Counted from the first letter of the stretch, positions 1-9,943 are shown. The stretch is 64,000 nucleotides of DNA from Suttonella indologenes (GCF_900460215.1 NZ_UHIA01000003.1:679784-743783); one strand, 5' to 3'. Numbers and translations are program-made. Notes: generated by a model from the letters alone, not told the origin.

Positions 1-23
1 ATTATTTTAAAATTCAATGTAAT

Positions 24-1910
24 TTAAATTCCCCGCGCGGTTTTCGCCTGCATTTCCAGTTGTTTTACTGCGGCGCGCATGTCGTCGATATTGGCATCAG
101 GCGGCAAGGCTTCACCGACATAGACGCTAATCAAAGCGCGAAATTTGCGCGGTTTGCCTTTAAACAGTCCGCCGTGGCGGCTGAAAAAGCTGCCCCAAAG
201 GTTGTCGATATACAGGGGAATCACAGGTACGGGATCGCGTTTGAGGATGAATTCCGCACCGCGTTGGAAAACGCCGATTTCGCCGTCGGTAGTGAGTTTA
301 CCTTCCGGAAAAATCAGCACTTGTTCGCCGTTTTTTAAGGATTCGCTGACGATATCGAAGGCTTGATTGAATATTTGCGCATTTTCGCGTTTGCCGGCAA
401 TTGGGATGGTACCGGCGGATTTAAACAGCCATGTTAAGGGTTTAAAGCGGTAAATGAGGTAGTAAATCATAAAGCGCACGCGACGGCGACTAGCGGCAAT
501 GATGATTTGCGAGTCCATATAGCTGACGTGATTGCAGATGAGCAATGCTGCGCCTTGCTGCGGCAGGCGTTCTTTGCCGACGATGCGCAGGCGATAGAAA
601 CCGTAGCTCATCAGAATGGCAATCAGACGCAGGCTATATTGCGGTTCGCGGCGGAACAGCCATACCGCCACTGCGATATGTGCGGCACTGACGATTAGGA
701 AGAGGCTGCGCATGGATAGACCGAGAATGCTTAAGATGAGAACGGAAAAGAGGCTGATAAAAACGATGGCTAAGGAGTTGATGATGTTATTGGCGGCGAT
801 AATCCGCGATTTATTGCCTTCTTCGCTTTGATGCTGCAATTTGGCATACAACGGCACGATGTACAGTCCGCCTGTGAATGCCATGCCGAAGAATAAGATG
901 CTGACCGTCCAAAAATCGCCTTGGCGGTAGAATTGGGCGAAGTTCAGGCTGCTTTGTACATTGACGCTATTGCCTGCCGAGAGCGCGATACCCAAGAGAA
1001 AGGGCAGCATCAGCCATGCGGCAAGAACAGATAAGCCGGTTTCAATGCGTCCTGCGGTGAGTTTGGCGGCGGCAATCGAGCCGATGCCGATGCCGATGGA
1101 AAATAGCGCCAGCAGATAGGTGGTGATTTGCGGATTCGCGCCTAACACGTCTTTGCTGAATTGCGGGATTTGTGTGAGCAAGACCGCGCCTAGGAGCCAA
1201 AACCATGAATTGGCGAGTATGGCTTGAAAGAGCGATTTTTGTCCGTAGGTGTAGCTTAACAGGGCTTTGGTTTGCGTCCACGGTTTGAAAGGCGGCAATT
1301 GTTCTTGCTTACCTAATGACTGTTTGGGTACAAAGCAGGCGGCAACAAACCCGATACCGGCGGCAGAGAGCATGGCGGCGTAAAGGTATTTGAAGCCGAT
1401 AATCTGCAGCTCTTGCCCGAAACCGCGCGCGACCAAATCCGCGCCTAAAATCGTGCCCGTCAAGATGGCGAGAAAGGTGCCGGCTTCAACCAAGCCATTG
1501 CCCAGCATCAATTCCTGCGCTTTTAATCTTTCCGGCAGAATGCCGTATTTGACCGGCCCGAAAAAGGCGGATTGTATGCCCAATAAGCATAAAACGCCCA
1601 TCATCAGCCAAGGCTGCTGCCAGAGGAAGGCGAAAACGCCTGCGCTCATTATCAGAATTTCCATGATTTTCAGCAGAACAATCAGGCGTTTTTTCTCGAT
1701 GCTTTCCGCCACCAAGCCCGACCATGCCGAAAAGATGAACATCGGCAAAATGAATAATGCCATGGCAAGATTGGTGTATAGGCTTAGGGTTTGCGCGCTG
1801 AACATGAGGCTGAAATAAATCAGCATGGCGTTTTTAAAGAGGTTGTCATTAAATGCGCCGAAAAATTGCACGATAAAGAAGGGGAAAAAGCGGCGACTGA
1901 AAAAAAGCAT
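24..1910 (-). CDS. MFS transporter fused to a PlsC-type 1-acylglycerol-phosphate acyltransferase
   Basis: The 628-residue protein has an N-terminal MFS-like half (about residues 5-420, roughly a dozen hydrophobic segments, opening with an FGAFNDNLFKN motif seen in LplT-type lysophospholipid flippases). A PlsC acyltransferase domain follows, with NHVSYMD (HX4D, H461/D466) and FPEGKLTTDG (about 535-544). By analogy with LplT/Aas it probably imports lysophospholipid and re-acylates it at the inner membrane. The AMP-binding acyl-ACP synthetase domain of full Aas is absent. The ATG start is preceded by AGGA six bases upstream. It lies 150 bp downstream of dnaN on the same strand. The family call is firm; the substrate is inferred. 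Confidence 0.88.
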   Translation of the reverse strand: MLFFSRRFFPFFIVQFFGAFNDNLFKNAMLIYFSLMFSAQTLSLYTNLAMALFILPMFIFSAWSGLVAESIEKKRLIVLLKIMEILIMSAGVFAFLWQQPWLMMGVLCLLGIQSAFFGPVKYGILPERLKAQELMLGNGLVEAGTFLAILTGTILGADLVARGFGQELQIIGFKYLYAAMLSAAGIGFVAACFVPKQSLGKQEQLPPFKPWTQTKALLSYTYGQKSLFQAILANSWFWLLGAVLLTQIPQFSKDVLGANPQITTYLLALFSIGIGIGSIAAAKLTAGRIETGLSVLAAWLMLPFLLGIALSAGNSVNVQSSLNFAQFYRQGDFWTVSILFFGMAFTGGLYIVPLYAKLQHQSEEGNKSRIIAANNIINSLAIVFISLFSVLILSILGLSMRSLFLIVSAAHIAVAVWLFRREPQYSLRLIAILMSYGFYRLRIVGKERLPQQGAALLICNHVSYMDSQIIIAASRRRVRFMIYYLIYRFKPLTWLFKSAGTIPIAGKRENAQIFNQAFDIVSESLKNGEQVLIFPEGKLTTDGEIGVFQRGAEFILKRDPVPVIPLYIDNLWGSFFSRHGGLFKGKPRKFRALISVYVGEALPPDANIDDMRAAVKQLEMQAKTARGI

Positions 1911-1991
1911 GGATTATCCTTATATTTGCGCCGCTATAAGAGCGGCGGTCAAAAACCTGTATTTATTGTCGATTAGATCGACTATACAAAT

Positions 1992-2034
1992 CTGCGGCAA
2001 ATTTTCCTTTAATTAAGAAAAATATCTGCCGCAG
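1992..2034 (-). terminator. Hairpin downstream of dnaN, possible terminator
   Basis: CTGCGGCA at 1992-1999 pairs with TGCCGCAG at 2027-2034, with further partial A/T pairing inside the loop. It sits in the 150-bp gap between dnaN and the acyltransferase fusion. There is no clean T-run after the stem on the minus strand, so it may be a weak terminator or an mRNA-stabilising hairpin. Confidence 0.4.
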
Positions 2035-2060
2035 CGTTTAGAAATGCAGGTTCTCAATAA

Positions 2061-3302
2061 TTAGATGCGCATCGGCATGATGACGTACTTCAGCGCCGGC
2101 TCTTCTTCGCAAGTAATCAGCACAGGACCGTCGGCGCTTTGGATATGCAACTGCAAGCGCTCACCTTCCACAGCATCGGCGACTTCTATCAAATAGGCGA
2201 CGTTTAAACCGATGCGCACTTCGAGATCGGCAGGATTGAGGATGTCGATATGTTCTTCGGCAAGTTCGTTTTCATTATTGCGCGCCGTAATGGTCAGACT
2301 GTGCCCTTTGAATTCCAAAATCACGCCATTTTCATTGGTGCGCGTCAGCACCACGCTGTTGCGCTTTAGGGCTTCATGCAGGGTTTTGCGCTCGATTTGA
2401 ATCGGATTGTCTTGGATAGAGGGAATGATTTTATGATAATCGGGATATTTGCCGTCTATTAAGCGCGTAGTGAGGCGATAAATGCCGTCGTCAAGGGAAA
2501 GTTCGCGTTCGCCGAGATTAAGCGTTACGGCGCAAAATTGCGCTTCTGCTTGCTTAAAGCTCGGTAGTTTTTTCAGTTCTTTAAGCCGCTCGATGCGGTC
2601 TTTGATTTCGTTTAGCTCATCAACATTGCTTGAAGCCAATTTGCTTTGTTCCAAATGGCTGTGCCATTTGTCGATATTCAATTGGTTTTCCAATAAAGAT
2701 TTCACCGCTTTAGACGGCAGAATCAGGGCATTGGGCACATTATCCGCGGCGTTTAATTCGCTGCTTGCCAAAGAAAGGCGATGTCCGTCGGTGGCGACGG
2801 CTTCGATGTTTTTACCTTCTACGGCTAACTGCAGCCCGTTGAGATAATGGCGCATATCGTTTTTTGCCATGGAAAAACGCACTTTATCCAATAAGCGTGC
2901 GAAATTCAGAGCGTCAATGGCGAACTCGCCCGTTTTATCCGTGCGTTGCGCAATAGGGTAATCTTCCGCCGGCAGGGTTTGCAGCTGAAATTGGCTTTTG
3001 CCGCTGCTGACAAAAAGCTGTTCGTTTTCCAAATGAAAATGAATGTTCGCCTGATCGGGCAATTGGGAAATCAGTTGGGTCAAGGTTTCGGATGAAATGG
3101 TTGTTTTGCCGGCTTCTTCCACCTTAGCAGGTAATTCTGTGGCAAGCGTGATTTCCGTATCGGTACCGAGCAAATGCAGTTTGTCTTCTTTTGCCTCCAG
3201 CAAAATATGCTGCAATATCGGTTGGGGACTTTTTTTCTCGATAATGCCGTTCACTTCCGTTAAAGGAGAGATCAGAATGTTTTTCACAACTTCAAATTTC
3301 AT
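2061..3302 (-). CDS. dnaN: DNA polymerase III sliding clamp (beta subunit) with a helical insert
   Basis: The beta clamp encircles DNA and tethers Pol III and other partners. Recognisable parts are the N-terminal start MKFEVVKNIL, the ATDGHRLSLAS motif (about 170-180), RLIDGKYPDYHKIIP (about 280-294) and the C-terminal YVIMPMRI. The protein has 413 residues against about 366 in E. coli. The excess maps to about residues 207-255, between the LPSKAVKSLLEN strand-helix and the strand before RLIDGKYPDY, and is a charged, probably helical stretch (for example DELNEIKDRIERLKELKK). The gene lies 203 bp downstream of dnaA on the same strand. The usual recF is not next to it. Confidence 0.97.
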   Translation of the reverse strand: MKFEVVKNILISPLTEVNGIIEKKSPQPILQHILLEAKEDKLHLLGTDTEITLATELPAKVEEAGKTTISSETLTQLISQLPDQANIHFHLENEQLFVSSGKSQFQLQTLPAEDYPIAQRTDKTGEFAIDALNFARLLDKVRFSMAKNDMRHYLNGLQLAVEGKNIEAVATDGHRLSLASSELNAADNVPNALILPSKAVKSLLENQLNIDKWHSHLEQSKLASSNVDELNEIKDRIERLKELKKLPSFKQAEAQFCAVTLNLGERELSLDDGIYRLTTRLIDGKYPDYHKIIPSIQDNPIQIERKTLHEALKRNSVVLTRTNENGVILEFKGHSLTITARNNENELAEEHIDILNPADLEVRIGLNVAYLIEVADAVEGERLQLHIQSADGPVLITCEEEPALKYVIMPMRI

Positions 3303-3505
3303 ATAACCTCTTTTTTATAAAGACGACGTCGTCGTCAGGTCTGTGGAATAGTGGATAAAAGCGCAAGCGGTTTATTTTACTCAATAAAGATTAATTTTTC
3401 TGCCCAGGAAAGCTGTGAATAAATCAAGGCCTCATTGTGGAAAAACCGGCAAACGATTTTTGCTGACTATTATGCACAAGAAATACACACTTAATACAAA
3501 AATTA
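3303..3505. other. oriC: Candidate replication origin (DnaA-box cluster between dnaA and dnaN)
   Basis: Two perfect matches to TTATNCACA occur: TGTGAATAA at 3414-3422 (minus-strand box) and TTATGCACA at 3470-3478 (plus). Near-matches are TGTGGAATA at 3342-3350, AGTGGATAA at 3350-3358, TGTGGAAAA at 3436-3444 and AAATACACA at 3481-3489. An AT-rich stretch (about 3370-3402) lies between the boxes, and a 12-bp palindrome GACGACGTCGTC is at 3322-3333. Box density in 203 bp plus the dnaA/dnaN flanks suggest oriC. An alternative is a DnaA-regulated dnaN promoter region. No experimental or skew evidence was available. Confidence 0.6.
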
Positions 3506-4822
3506 TTAGCCCGTGATGGTCATTTCCAAACCGCGGTACAACTCATTGAAAGCAGAATCATTATCCAGCTTTTCATTGATTTTGTTGCAGGCATGCAAAA
3601 CCGTGGTGTGGTCTTTGACATTAAAATATTGGGCGATTTCGGTGGTGGAATGCTGAGTGAGCTTGCGCGCCAAATGAATGCCGATTTGCCGCGGCAAAAC
3701 GATATTGGCTTTGCGGCTTTTGGAAATCATTTCTTCCGGCGTGATTTTGTAATGTCGGGCGACGACGTTGTGAATGTTTTCCAGCGAGATTTGGCGGCTG
3801 CGCGCTTTGATTAAATCGCCGAGAGCTTCGCGCGCCAAACGGATGTCGGGGGCGCTTAATTGGCGGATTTGGCAGCGCATATAGACGTTTTTCAGCGCGC
3901 CTTCCAAATCGCGGACATTGGAAACCACTTGTTCGGCGATATAAAGCGCCACATCGTCGGGCAAATGGAAATTTAAGCGGTCGGCTTTATTGTGCAAAAT
4001 CGCGATTCTGGTTTCCAAATCCGGCGGCACGACGGATACGGTTAAGCCTTGCCCGAAGCGCGATTGCAGACGCGGCTCGAGTCCGTCGATTTCTTTGGGA
4101 AAGCGGTCGCAGGTGAGGATAATCGGGCAATGGCGGTCAAACAGGCTGTTGAAAGTGTGGAAAAATTCGGTTTGCGAACGTTCTTTGCCGCCTAAGAATT
4201 GCACGTCGTCGATTAAGAGTGCGTCTGCGCTGCGGTAATATTCGTTAAATTCCTGCATATTGCTTTTCTTTTCTTGCAGCACGGCGATGAAATCATTAGT
4301 AAATTCTTCGGCGGTCAGATAAATGACGCGGTTGCGCCCGTTGGCGCGCAGGGCATTGCCGACGGCGTGCATGAGATGCGATTTGCCCAATCCCGTGCCG
4401 CCGTAAATCAGCAGCGGATTGAATTGCGGATTGAATTCCCCTTCGCTGACCCTTTTGGCGGCGGCATAGGCATTGTCATTGGATTGCCCGACGACGAAAT
4501 TGTCAAACTGGTATTCAATGTTGAGGTTGCTTTTATATTGTCTGCCGCCGGTTTTGCGGACGTTTTTCTGCTCGTCGAAAATATCCGGCTCATGCACGCG
4601 CAGTTTGAATTTCTGAATGCCGTATTTTTCTAAGGCAAGCCCCAGCGTGGGCAGCACTTTCTTTTCCAAAGTGCTGATGGCGAACTGGTTGGGCGCATTG
4701 ATGAACCATTGCTGCTTTTCTTGGCTGAGTTCGCAGGATTTGAGCAGATTGACGAAATCTTCGCTCAAAATCGGCTTGAGGCTGTCGATGATGGTTTCCC
4801 ATTTTTGATTGGCTTCGCTCAT
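3506..4822 (-). CDS. dnaA: Chromosomal replication initiator protein DnaA
   Basis: DnaA is an AAA+ ATPase that binds DnaA boxes and opens oriC. Domain I is at about 1-80 and a short linker is domain II. The AAA+ core has Walker A GGTGLGKSH (141-149) and Walker B LLIDDVQF (202-209). The C-terminal box-binding helix-turn-helix carries DHTTVLHACNKI (about 405-416). The length of 438 residues is near the family norm, with a short domain II. Only 8 bp separate it from the upstream antiporter gene, so there is no room for a private intergenic promoter. It is probably transcribed from within or beyond the antiporter gene, which is an uncommon context for dnaA. Confidence 0.98.
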   Translation of the reverse strand: MSEANQKWETIIDSLKPILSEDFVNLLKSCELSQEKQQWFINAPNQFAISTLEKKVLPTLGLALEKYGIQKFKLRVHEPDIFDEQKNVRKTGGRQYKSNLNIEYQFDNFVVGQSNDNAYAAAKRVSEGEFNPQFNPLLIYGGTGLGKSHLMHAVGNALRANGRNRVIYLTAEEFTNDFIAVLQEKKSNMQEFNEYYRSADALLIDDVQFLGGKERSQTEFFHTFNSLFDRHCPIILTCDRFPKEIDGLEPRLQSRFGQGLTVSVVPPDLETRIAILHNKADRLNFHLPDDVALYIAEQVVSNVRDLEGALKNVYMRCQIRQLSAPDIRLAREALGDLIKARSRQISLENIHNVVARHYKITPEEMISKSRKANIVLPRQIGIHLARKLTQHSTTEIAQYFNVKDHTTVLHACNKINEKLDNDSAFNELYRGLEMTITG

Positions 4823-4830
4823 GGTCTTCC

Positions 4831-6639
4831 TTAAGATAAATTTTCCAGACGGTCTTCGGCTTTTTTGCGCGCTTTTTCTTCCGCCTTAATCACGAGGGCG
4901 GCGATTTTCCAACCTTTTTGCGGCTTGAGGTTGCTTGCGCTGGAGAAAATATGCAGTTCGCCTTTTTTATCTAAGGCATAGAGCGCAATATTCTGCGCAT
5001 TATCGCTTTGATACTGCTCCCATGTATAGGCTTCGCTCAGCGTAGTCAGCTTAATCGCCGCGCCCTTGTTCAGGCTTTCTTGCAATTGGGCATTGCTGAT
5101 GTCTTTGCCGAACAGCCAAGGACTTTGCCAGTCGTCGCGGTGGATTTCGCCGTCTTGCTCCTGATGCTCGATGCGGATGCGGTACACATTTTCTTTGCCG
5201 AATTCATTGCGATAACGCAGGGCGGCAAGCAGGTTTTCTTCTTCGCGCGAATGCAGGGCAATCAGATGTCCGATGCCGATCAGGTTTAATTTGCGGTCGG
5301 CGTATTCAGAAACGGGATTGCCGTAATAGCTCGCCAGTCCTGCCATGCGCGCGCGTTGACTTTGCTGATATTGATTGCTGGCGATTAGGACTTCGATGCC
5401 GTTTTCCTGCAGGCTTTTGCCCAGTGTGATAGCAAAGGGCTGCGAGCCGGTGATTAAAACGCCGTTGGACGCACTTTCGGCAACGCCCAATTTTATCGCC
5501 AAGGCTTTGGCGGAGAGGCTTTGCAACATTACCGTACCGATGATGATGGTAAATACCATCGGCACGAGAATGTCGGCTTCCTGATTGCCTCCTAATTGCA
5601 GTTTTAAAACAAAAAGCGAAGATACGGCGGCGGCGACGATACCGCGCGGCGCAATCCAGCTAATCAATAATTTTTCATTGCGGCTGAGCGGCGAGCCCAA
5701 AGCACAGACCCAGACGGAAATCGGGCGGGCAATCAGCATCACAATCAGCAATACGGCAATGCCGCCGAAGCCCATTTGCACAAAGCCTTGGAAATTGACG
5801 CGGGCGGCGAGCAGAATAAAGAGCAGGGAAATGATTAAAATCGATAGGGTTTCTTTAAAATCGACAATATCGTCGGTATGCAGGCTTTTGATGTTCGCCA
5901 TCATCATGCCCATGACGGTTACGGTCAATAAGCCCGATTCTTCGGCAAGGGCATTGGAAATGCTGAATATCAGCAGGACGCAGGCAAGGGTGCCGACGTT
6001 TTGCAGATATTCGGGAATCCATTGTTTTTTCAGGGCGGTGGCAAGGGCGAAGGCGGCGGCAAAACCCAGCGCCAAGCCGATAATAATCACTTTGGCGAAA
6101 ATCAGCGGTGAATGTCCCGCAATAATCCATTCGTAGATGAGGACTACCAACAGCGCGCCGATAGGATCGATGATAATGCCTTCCCAACGCAGAATATTGC
6201 TGATTGCGCGGTTTGGACGCACGCTGCGCAGCAGGGGCACGATGACCGTCGGGCCGGTTACGCAGACCAATGCGCCGAATAAGAGCGCAATCGGAAAGCT
6301 CAAATCCATGATTGCCCAAGCGGCAAATGCGGTGATGGCTATCGTGATGACTACGCCGATGCTGACCAGTTTGGTCACGACCATGCCATGATTTTTGATT
6401 TCGGGCAGGTTCAGCGTCAGCGCGCCCTCAAATAAAATCACCGCCACGCCCAATGAAATCACGGGGAAGAGCAAATTGCCTAGCAATTCGTCGGGATTGA
6501 AGACATGGAAGGTCGGGCCGAGCAGTAAGCCGGCGGCAAGTAGGAAAATAATCGCCGGTTTTTTTAAAAACCAGCCCAACCATTGGGCGGCGATGCCGAG
6601 TGCCAAAATAGTGGCAAGCATTAAAGAAAGGTCTTTCAT
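4831..6639 (-). CDS. CPA1-type cation/proton antiporter with a C-terminal nucleotide-binding-like domain
   Basis: The N-terminal 390 residues or so form a Na+/H+ exchanger membrane domain with many hydrophobic segments. Characteristic stretches are AVILFEGALTLN, TGPTVIVPLLR and ISWIAPRGIVAAAVSSLF, as in NhaP-like CPA1 antiporters. From about residue 393 a soluble region begins VLITGSQPFAITLGKSL, resembling a TrkA-N/RCK Rossmann fold and implying ligand-gated activity. It is an inner-membrane protein exchanging Na+ or K+ for protons; the ion is not decided by sequence. It starts 17 bp after msbA and ends 8 bp before dnaA, so the three genes probably share transcripts. Confidence 0.87.
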   Translation of the reverse strand: MKDLSLMLATILALGIAAQWLGWFLKKPAIIFLLAAGLLLGPTFHVFNPDELLGNLLFPVISLGVAVILFEGALTLNLPEIKNHGMVVTKLVSIGVVITIAITAFAAWAIMDLSFPIALLFGALVCVTGPTVIVPLLRSVRPNRAISNILRWEGIIIDPIGALLVVLIYEWIIAGHSPLIFAKVIIIGLALGFAAAFALATALKKQWIPEYLQNVGTLACVLLIFSISNALAEESGLLTVTVMGMMMANIKSLHTDDIVDFKETLSILIISLLFILLAARVNFQGFVQMGFGGIAVLLIVMLIARPISVWVCALGSPLSRNEKLLISWIAPRGIVAAAVSSLFVLKLQLGGNQEADILVPMVFTIIIGTVMLQSLSAKALAIKLGVAESASNGVLITGSQPFAITLGKSLQENGIEVLIASNQYQQSQRARMAGLASYYGNPVSEYADRKLNLIGIGHLIALHSREEENLLAALRYRNEFGKENVYRIRIEHQEQDGEIHRDDWQSPWLFGKDISNAQLQESLNKGAAIKLTTLSEAYTWEQYQSDNAQNIALYALDKKGELHIFSSASNLKPQKGWKIAALVIKAEEKARKKAEDRLENLS

Positions 6640-6656
6640 ATCAATATCGCTTAGGG

Positions 6657-8402
6657 TTAAGAAGGAATACGTTGCAGTAATTTGGCATAGTAGCCGTTTT
6701 TGTCCAGCAGCGCTTGATGGCTGCCGGATTCAATGATTTTACCGCGTTCTAGCACGACAATGCGGTCGGCGTTTTCAATCGTGGATAGACGATGGGCGAT
6801 GATAATCGCGGTGCGGTTTCTGCTCAGGCGCTCTATCGCTTCCTGCACTTTTTGCTCGCTGCGGTTATCCAGCGCGGAGGTTGCCTCGTCTAAAATCAGA
6901 ATCGGCGCGTCTTTATATAGGGCGCGGGCGATGGCGATGCGCTGTTTTTGTCCGCCAGAGAGGCGGTTGCCGTATTGCCCCACAGGACTGTCGTAGCCCT
7001 GCGGCAATTGGCGAATGAATTCGTCGGCATTGGCGGAGACGGCGGCAGCGACGATTTTCTCTTGATCGGGCTTTTCATCGGCATAGGCGATGTTTTGCGC
7101 AATCGTCGTATCAAAGAGCATGGTTTCTTGAGAAACATATGCCATGGCTTGGCGGCGTTCTTTTAGACTGATTGCGGCGGTGTCTTGCCCGTCGATGAAA
7201 ATGCGTCCGCTGTCGGGCGGATAAAAGCCTGCCAGCAGCGCGGCAAGAGTGGATTTGCCCGAACCCGATTCGCCGACTAGGGCGATGCTTTCGCCCGCCC
7301 GAATGTGCAGGGAAAAATCTTTCAATACCTGCCGCTCGCCATAGGCAAAAGAAACATTTTCAAAGCGGATATCGCCCTGTTCCAGACGAATGCCGCTAGG
7401 GCTTGTTTGGCGGATTTCTTCCTCTTCGGCATCGAGGAGTTCGAAAACGCTTTCCATTGCGGCAAGACCGCGCTGAATGGCTTCATTGACTTTGCCGAGG
7501 CGTTTTATCGGCGGAAAGAGCAATGCCATCGAGCCGAGAAAGGCGACGAATTTGCCGTTGGTCATGCCGTCGCTGTGGCTTTGGGTGGCGGCAATCAGAA
7601 TAACGGCGGAAAGCGCCAGAATAATGATGACTTCCAAAATCGGCGAGGTCATGGCGGAGATGCGGCTTGAGGCGAGTATATGGCTTTCGATGGAATGCGC
7701 TTGCTGATTGAATCGCGCGCGTTCGTGTGTAAAGCCGTTAAAAATCCGCACGATGGTGCGTCCGCGCAAGGCCTCGTCAATCACATGATTGATGCTGCCC
7801 ATGTCTTCTTGCAAAAGGTGAGAGAGACGGCGCATTTTTTTGGAAACGAAAACGATAAACCATGCCACAAAAGGCGCGGCAATCATCAGAATCAGAGTCA
7901 GCTGCCAGTCTAAAACAAAGAGACTGATAATCAGGGCGAGAATCGTGATGCTGTCGCGGATAAGCTGAATCAGGGAATTGGTGGTGGCGGAGAGCAGCTG
8001 GTTTACATCATAAGTGAATTTGGACAGCATGCTGCCTTGGCTGTGTTCGTTAAAATACGCCATCGGCAAATGCTGCATTTTGGCGAACATCTCGCTACGC
8101 AATTGATAGACGACTTTCTGCCCTACCCATGTGGTGGCGTAAGAAGAGGCGTAATTGGCGATGCCGCGTAGGGTAAAACCGCCGATCATCAGGGCGACGA
8201 AATAATAAATGGCGCGGTAATTATGGCTTTGTCCGTCTCCGGAAAAGCCTTCGTCAATCAGACCTTTCATTACCCAAGGCATGAGCGGCTCGGTCATGCC
8301 GTAAAGCAAAGTGCCGATGACGGCAAGCGCCGCCATGGCTTTAAGCGGCTTGAGATAGGCAATCAGACGCAGATAGCGGACTTTATCTTCTTTATTGAGC
8401 AT
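6657..8402 (-). CDS. msbA: Lipid A export ABC transporter (flippase) MsbA
   Basis: This half-transporter flips lipid A-core across the inner membrane. The N-terminal transmembrane domain (about 20-305) is followed by an ABC ATPase with Walker A GESGSGKST (377-385), signature LSGGQKQR (481-488), Walker B ILILDEATSALD (501-512) and switch His in IIIAHRLST. The length of 581 residues matches MsbA (582 in E. coli). It is divergent from hldE, another LPS gene, across 116 bp, which supports an LPS role over a generic exporter. It heads the minus-strand run msbA, antiporter, dnaA. Confidence 0.92.
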   Translation of the reverse strand: MLNKEDKVRYLRLIAYLKPLKAMAALAVIGTLLYGMTEPLMPWVMKGLIDEGFSGDGQSHNYRAIYYFVALMIGGFTLRGIANYASSYATTWVGQKVVYQLRSEMFAKMQHLPMAYFNEHSQGSMLSKFTYDVNQLLSATTNSLIQLIRDSITILALIISLFVLDWQLTLILMIAAPFVAWFIVFVSKKMRRLSHLLQEDMGSINHVIDEALRGRTIVRIFNGFTHERARFNQQAHSIESHILASSRISAMTSPILEVIIILALSAVILIAATQSHSDGMTNGKFVAFLGSMALLFPPIKRLGKVNEAIQRGLAAMESVFELLDAEEEEIRQTSPSGIRLEQGDIRFENVSFAYGERQVLKDFSLHIRAGESIALVGESGSGKSTLAALLAGFYPPDSGRIFIDGQDTAAISLKERRQAMAYVSQETMLFDTTIAQNIAYADEKPDQEKIVAAAVSANADEFIRQLPQGYDSPVGQYGNRLSGGQKQRIAIARALYKDAPILILDEATSALDNRSEQKVQEAIERLSRNRTAIIIAHRLSTIENADRIVVLERGKIIESGSHQALLDKNGYYAKLLQRIPS

Positions 8403-8518
8403 AAGGGGTGTTATATTAGTTTGTCAGGCGTCGGCAGACGCAAAGGCGGGCAGTATAGCAGCTTCCTGCTTCAAGGGCTTAATTAGCGGATTGAATAGCG
8501 TTTTTTAGAGGATTAGCG

Positions 8519-9943
8519 ATGTCGGAGCAAAGAAATACACCGGATTTTTCCGCCGCAAGCGTCTTAGTGATCGGCGATGTGATGCTGGATCGCAATTGGC
8601 AGGGCGATACGCAGAGAATTTCGCCGGAAGCGCCGGTGCCGGTGGTCAATATCAGTCGGCAGGAAGCGCGGGCGGGCGGTGCGGCGAACGTGGCGATGAA
8701 TTTAGCCGCTTTGGGCGCGAAAGTCGCCTTATGCGGTTTGGTCGGCGATGATGAGGCGGGCGGACAATTGCGCGCGATTATCCGTCAGCAGGGCATTACA
8801 GATCTCATGAAAAATTGCCCTGCCGATACGATTACCAAATTGCGCGTTTTGTCGCGCCATCAGCAGCTGATGCGCTTAGATTTTGAAGCGAAAGATTATG
8901 CCCGATACGCAGAATTATTAGCTGCGCCCTTTGAAAAGGCTGTGGACGAAGCCGATGTGGTGGTCTTTTCCGATTACGGCAAAGGTGCATTGGCGGATGT
9001 CAGCCGATTGATTGCCAAAGCCAAGCAGGCGGGAAAATTGGTCTTGCTCGATCCCAAAGGCAGCGATTACGCCCGCTATCGCGGCGCCGATATCATCACG
9101 CCGAACCGCAGCGAACTGGCTTTGGCGACCGGTAATGCCGACGAGGCGCATTTGCTCGCTAATACGCGGCGCTTGCTCGATGACTGCGGCATTCAGGCGG
9201 TATTGCTTACCTTAAGCGAAAAAGGCATGCGCTATGTGGCGGCGCAAACAGAGCATTATTTGGCGGCGCAGGCGCGCGAAGTCTATGACGTAACGGGGGC
9301 GGGCGATACCGTGATTGCCACTTTGGCGGCAGCATTGGCGATTAAAACCCCTTTGCCGCAGGCTTTGGAATATGCCAATGCCGCTGCCGGCGTGGTGGTG
9401 GGAAAACTCGGCACTTCCACGCTCAGTCCGGAAGAACTGCGCGCCGCCTTAGAGCCGCCGCGGGCGCGTTCGCACGGCGTGGTGGATAAGGAAAGTCTTA
9501 AACGTCTGATTGCGCGGGCGCGGACACGCGGACAGAAAATCGTCATGACCAACGGCTGCTTTGATATTTTGCATGCGGGACATGTTACCTATTTGGCGGA
9601 AGCTAAGGCCTTGGGCGACCGCTTGATTGTTGCAGTCAATACCGACGAATCGGTGCGGCGCTTGAAAGGCGAAAGCCGCCCCGCCAATAATCTGCACAGT
9701 CGCGCGGCGGTGCTTGCCGCCTTGCAAAGCGTGGATTGGGTCGTCGTTTTTGAAGAAGACACGCCTGCGCAATTGATTGAAGAACTGATGCCGGATATTT
9801 TGGTCAAAGGCGGCGATAACCGCGTGGAAGACATTCCGGGCGCGCAAGCGGTCTTAGCCAAGGGCGGCGAAGTGAAAATCATGTCTTATGTAGACGGCTT
9901 TTCTACCACTAAAACCCTATCCAAATATCAAAAGGAGCAATAA
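8519..9943 (+). CDS. hldE: Bifunctional heptose-7-phosphate kinase / heptose-1-phosphate adenylyltransferase
   Basis: HldE makes ADP-heptose for the LPS inner core. The N-terminal PfkB-type kinase (about 1-315) shows [28 protein letters not shown] and the DVTGAGDTV signature near 260. The C-terminal cytidylyltransferase-like domain (about 340-474) shows [16 protein letters not shown] with the HxGH motif and a VKGGDN element. At 474 residues it is the standard fused form (477 in E. coli). The start ATG at 8519 follows GAGG. The next gene begins directly after its stop codon. Confidence 0.97.
   Translation: MSEQRNTPDFSAASVLVIGDVMLDRNWQGDTQRISPEAPVPVVNISRQEARAGGAANVAMNLAALGAKVALCGLVGDDEAGGQLRAIIRQQGITDLMKNCPADTITKLRVLSRHQQLMRLDFEAKDYARYAELLAAPFEKAVDEADVVVFSDYGKGALADVSRLIAKAKQAGKLVLLDPKGSDYARYRGADIITPNRSELALATGNADEAHLLANTRRLLDDCGIQAVLLTLSEKGMRYVAAQTEHYLAAQAREVYDVTGAGDTVIATLAAALAIKTPLPQALEYANAAAGVVVGKLGTSTLSPEELRAALEPPRARSHGVVDKESLKRLIARARTRGQKIVMTNGCFDILHAGHVTYLAEAKALGDRLIVAVNTDESVRRLKGESRPANNLHSRAAVLAALQSVDWVVVFEEDTPAQLIEELMPDILVKGGDNRVEDIPGAQAVLAKGGEVKIMSYVDGFSTTKTLSKYQKEQ

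Noticed and set aside
3322..3336. GACGACGTCGTC palindrome as a dif or operator site
   Set aside because: It is too short and lacks XerCD-type arms; reported only as part of the candidate origin region.
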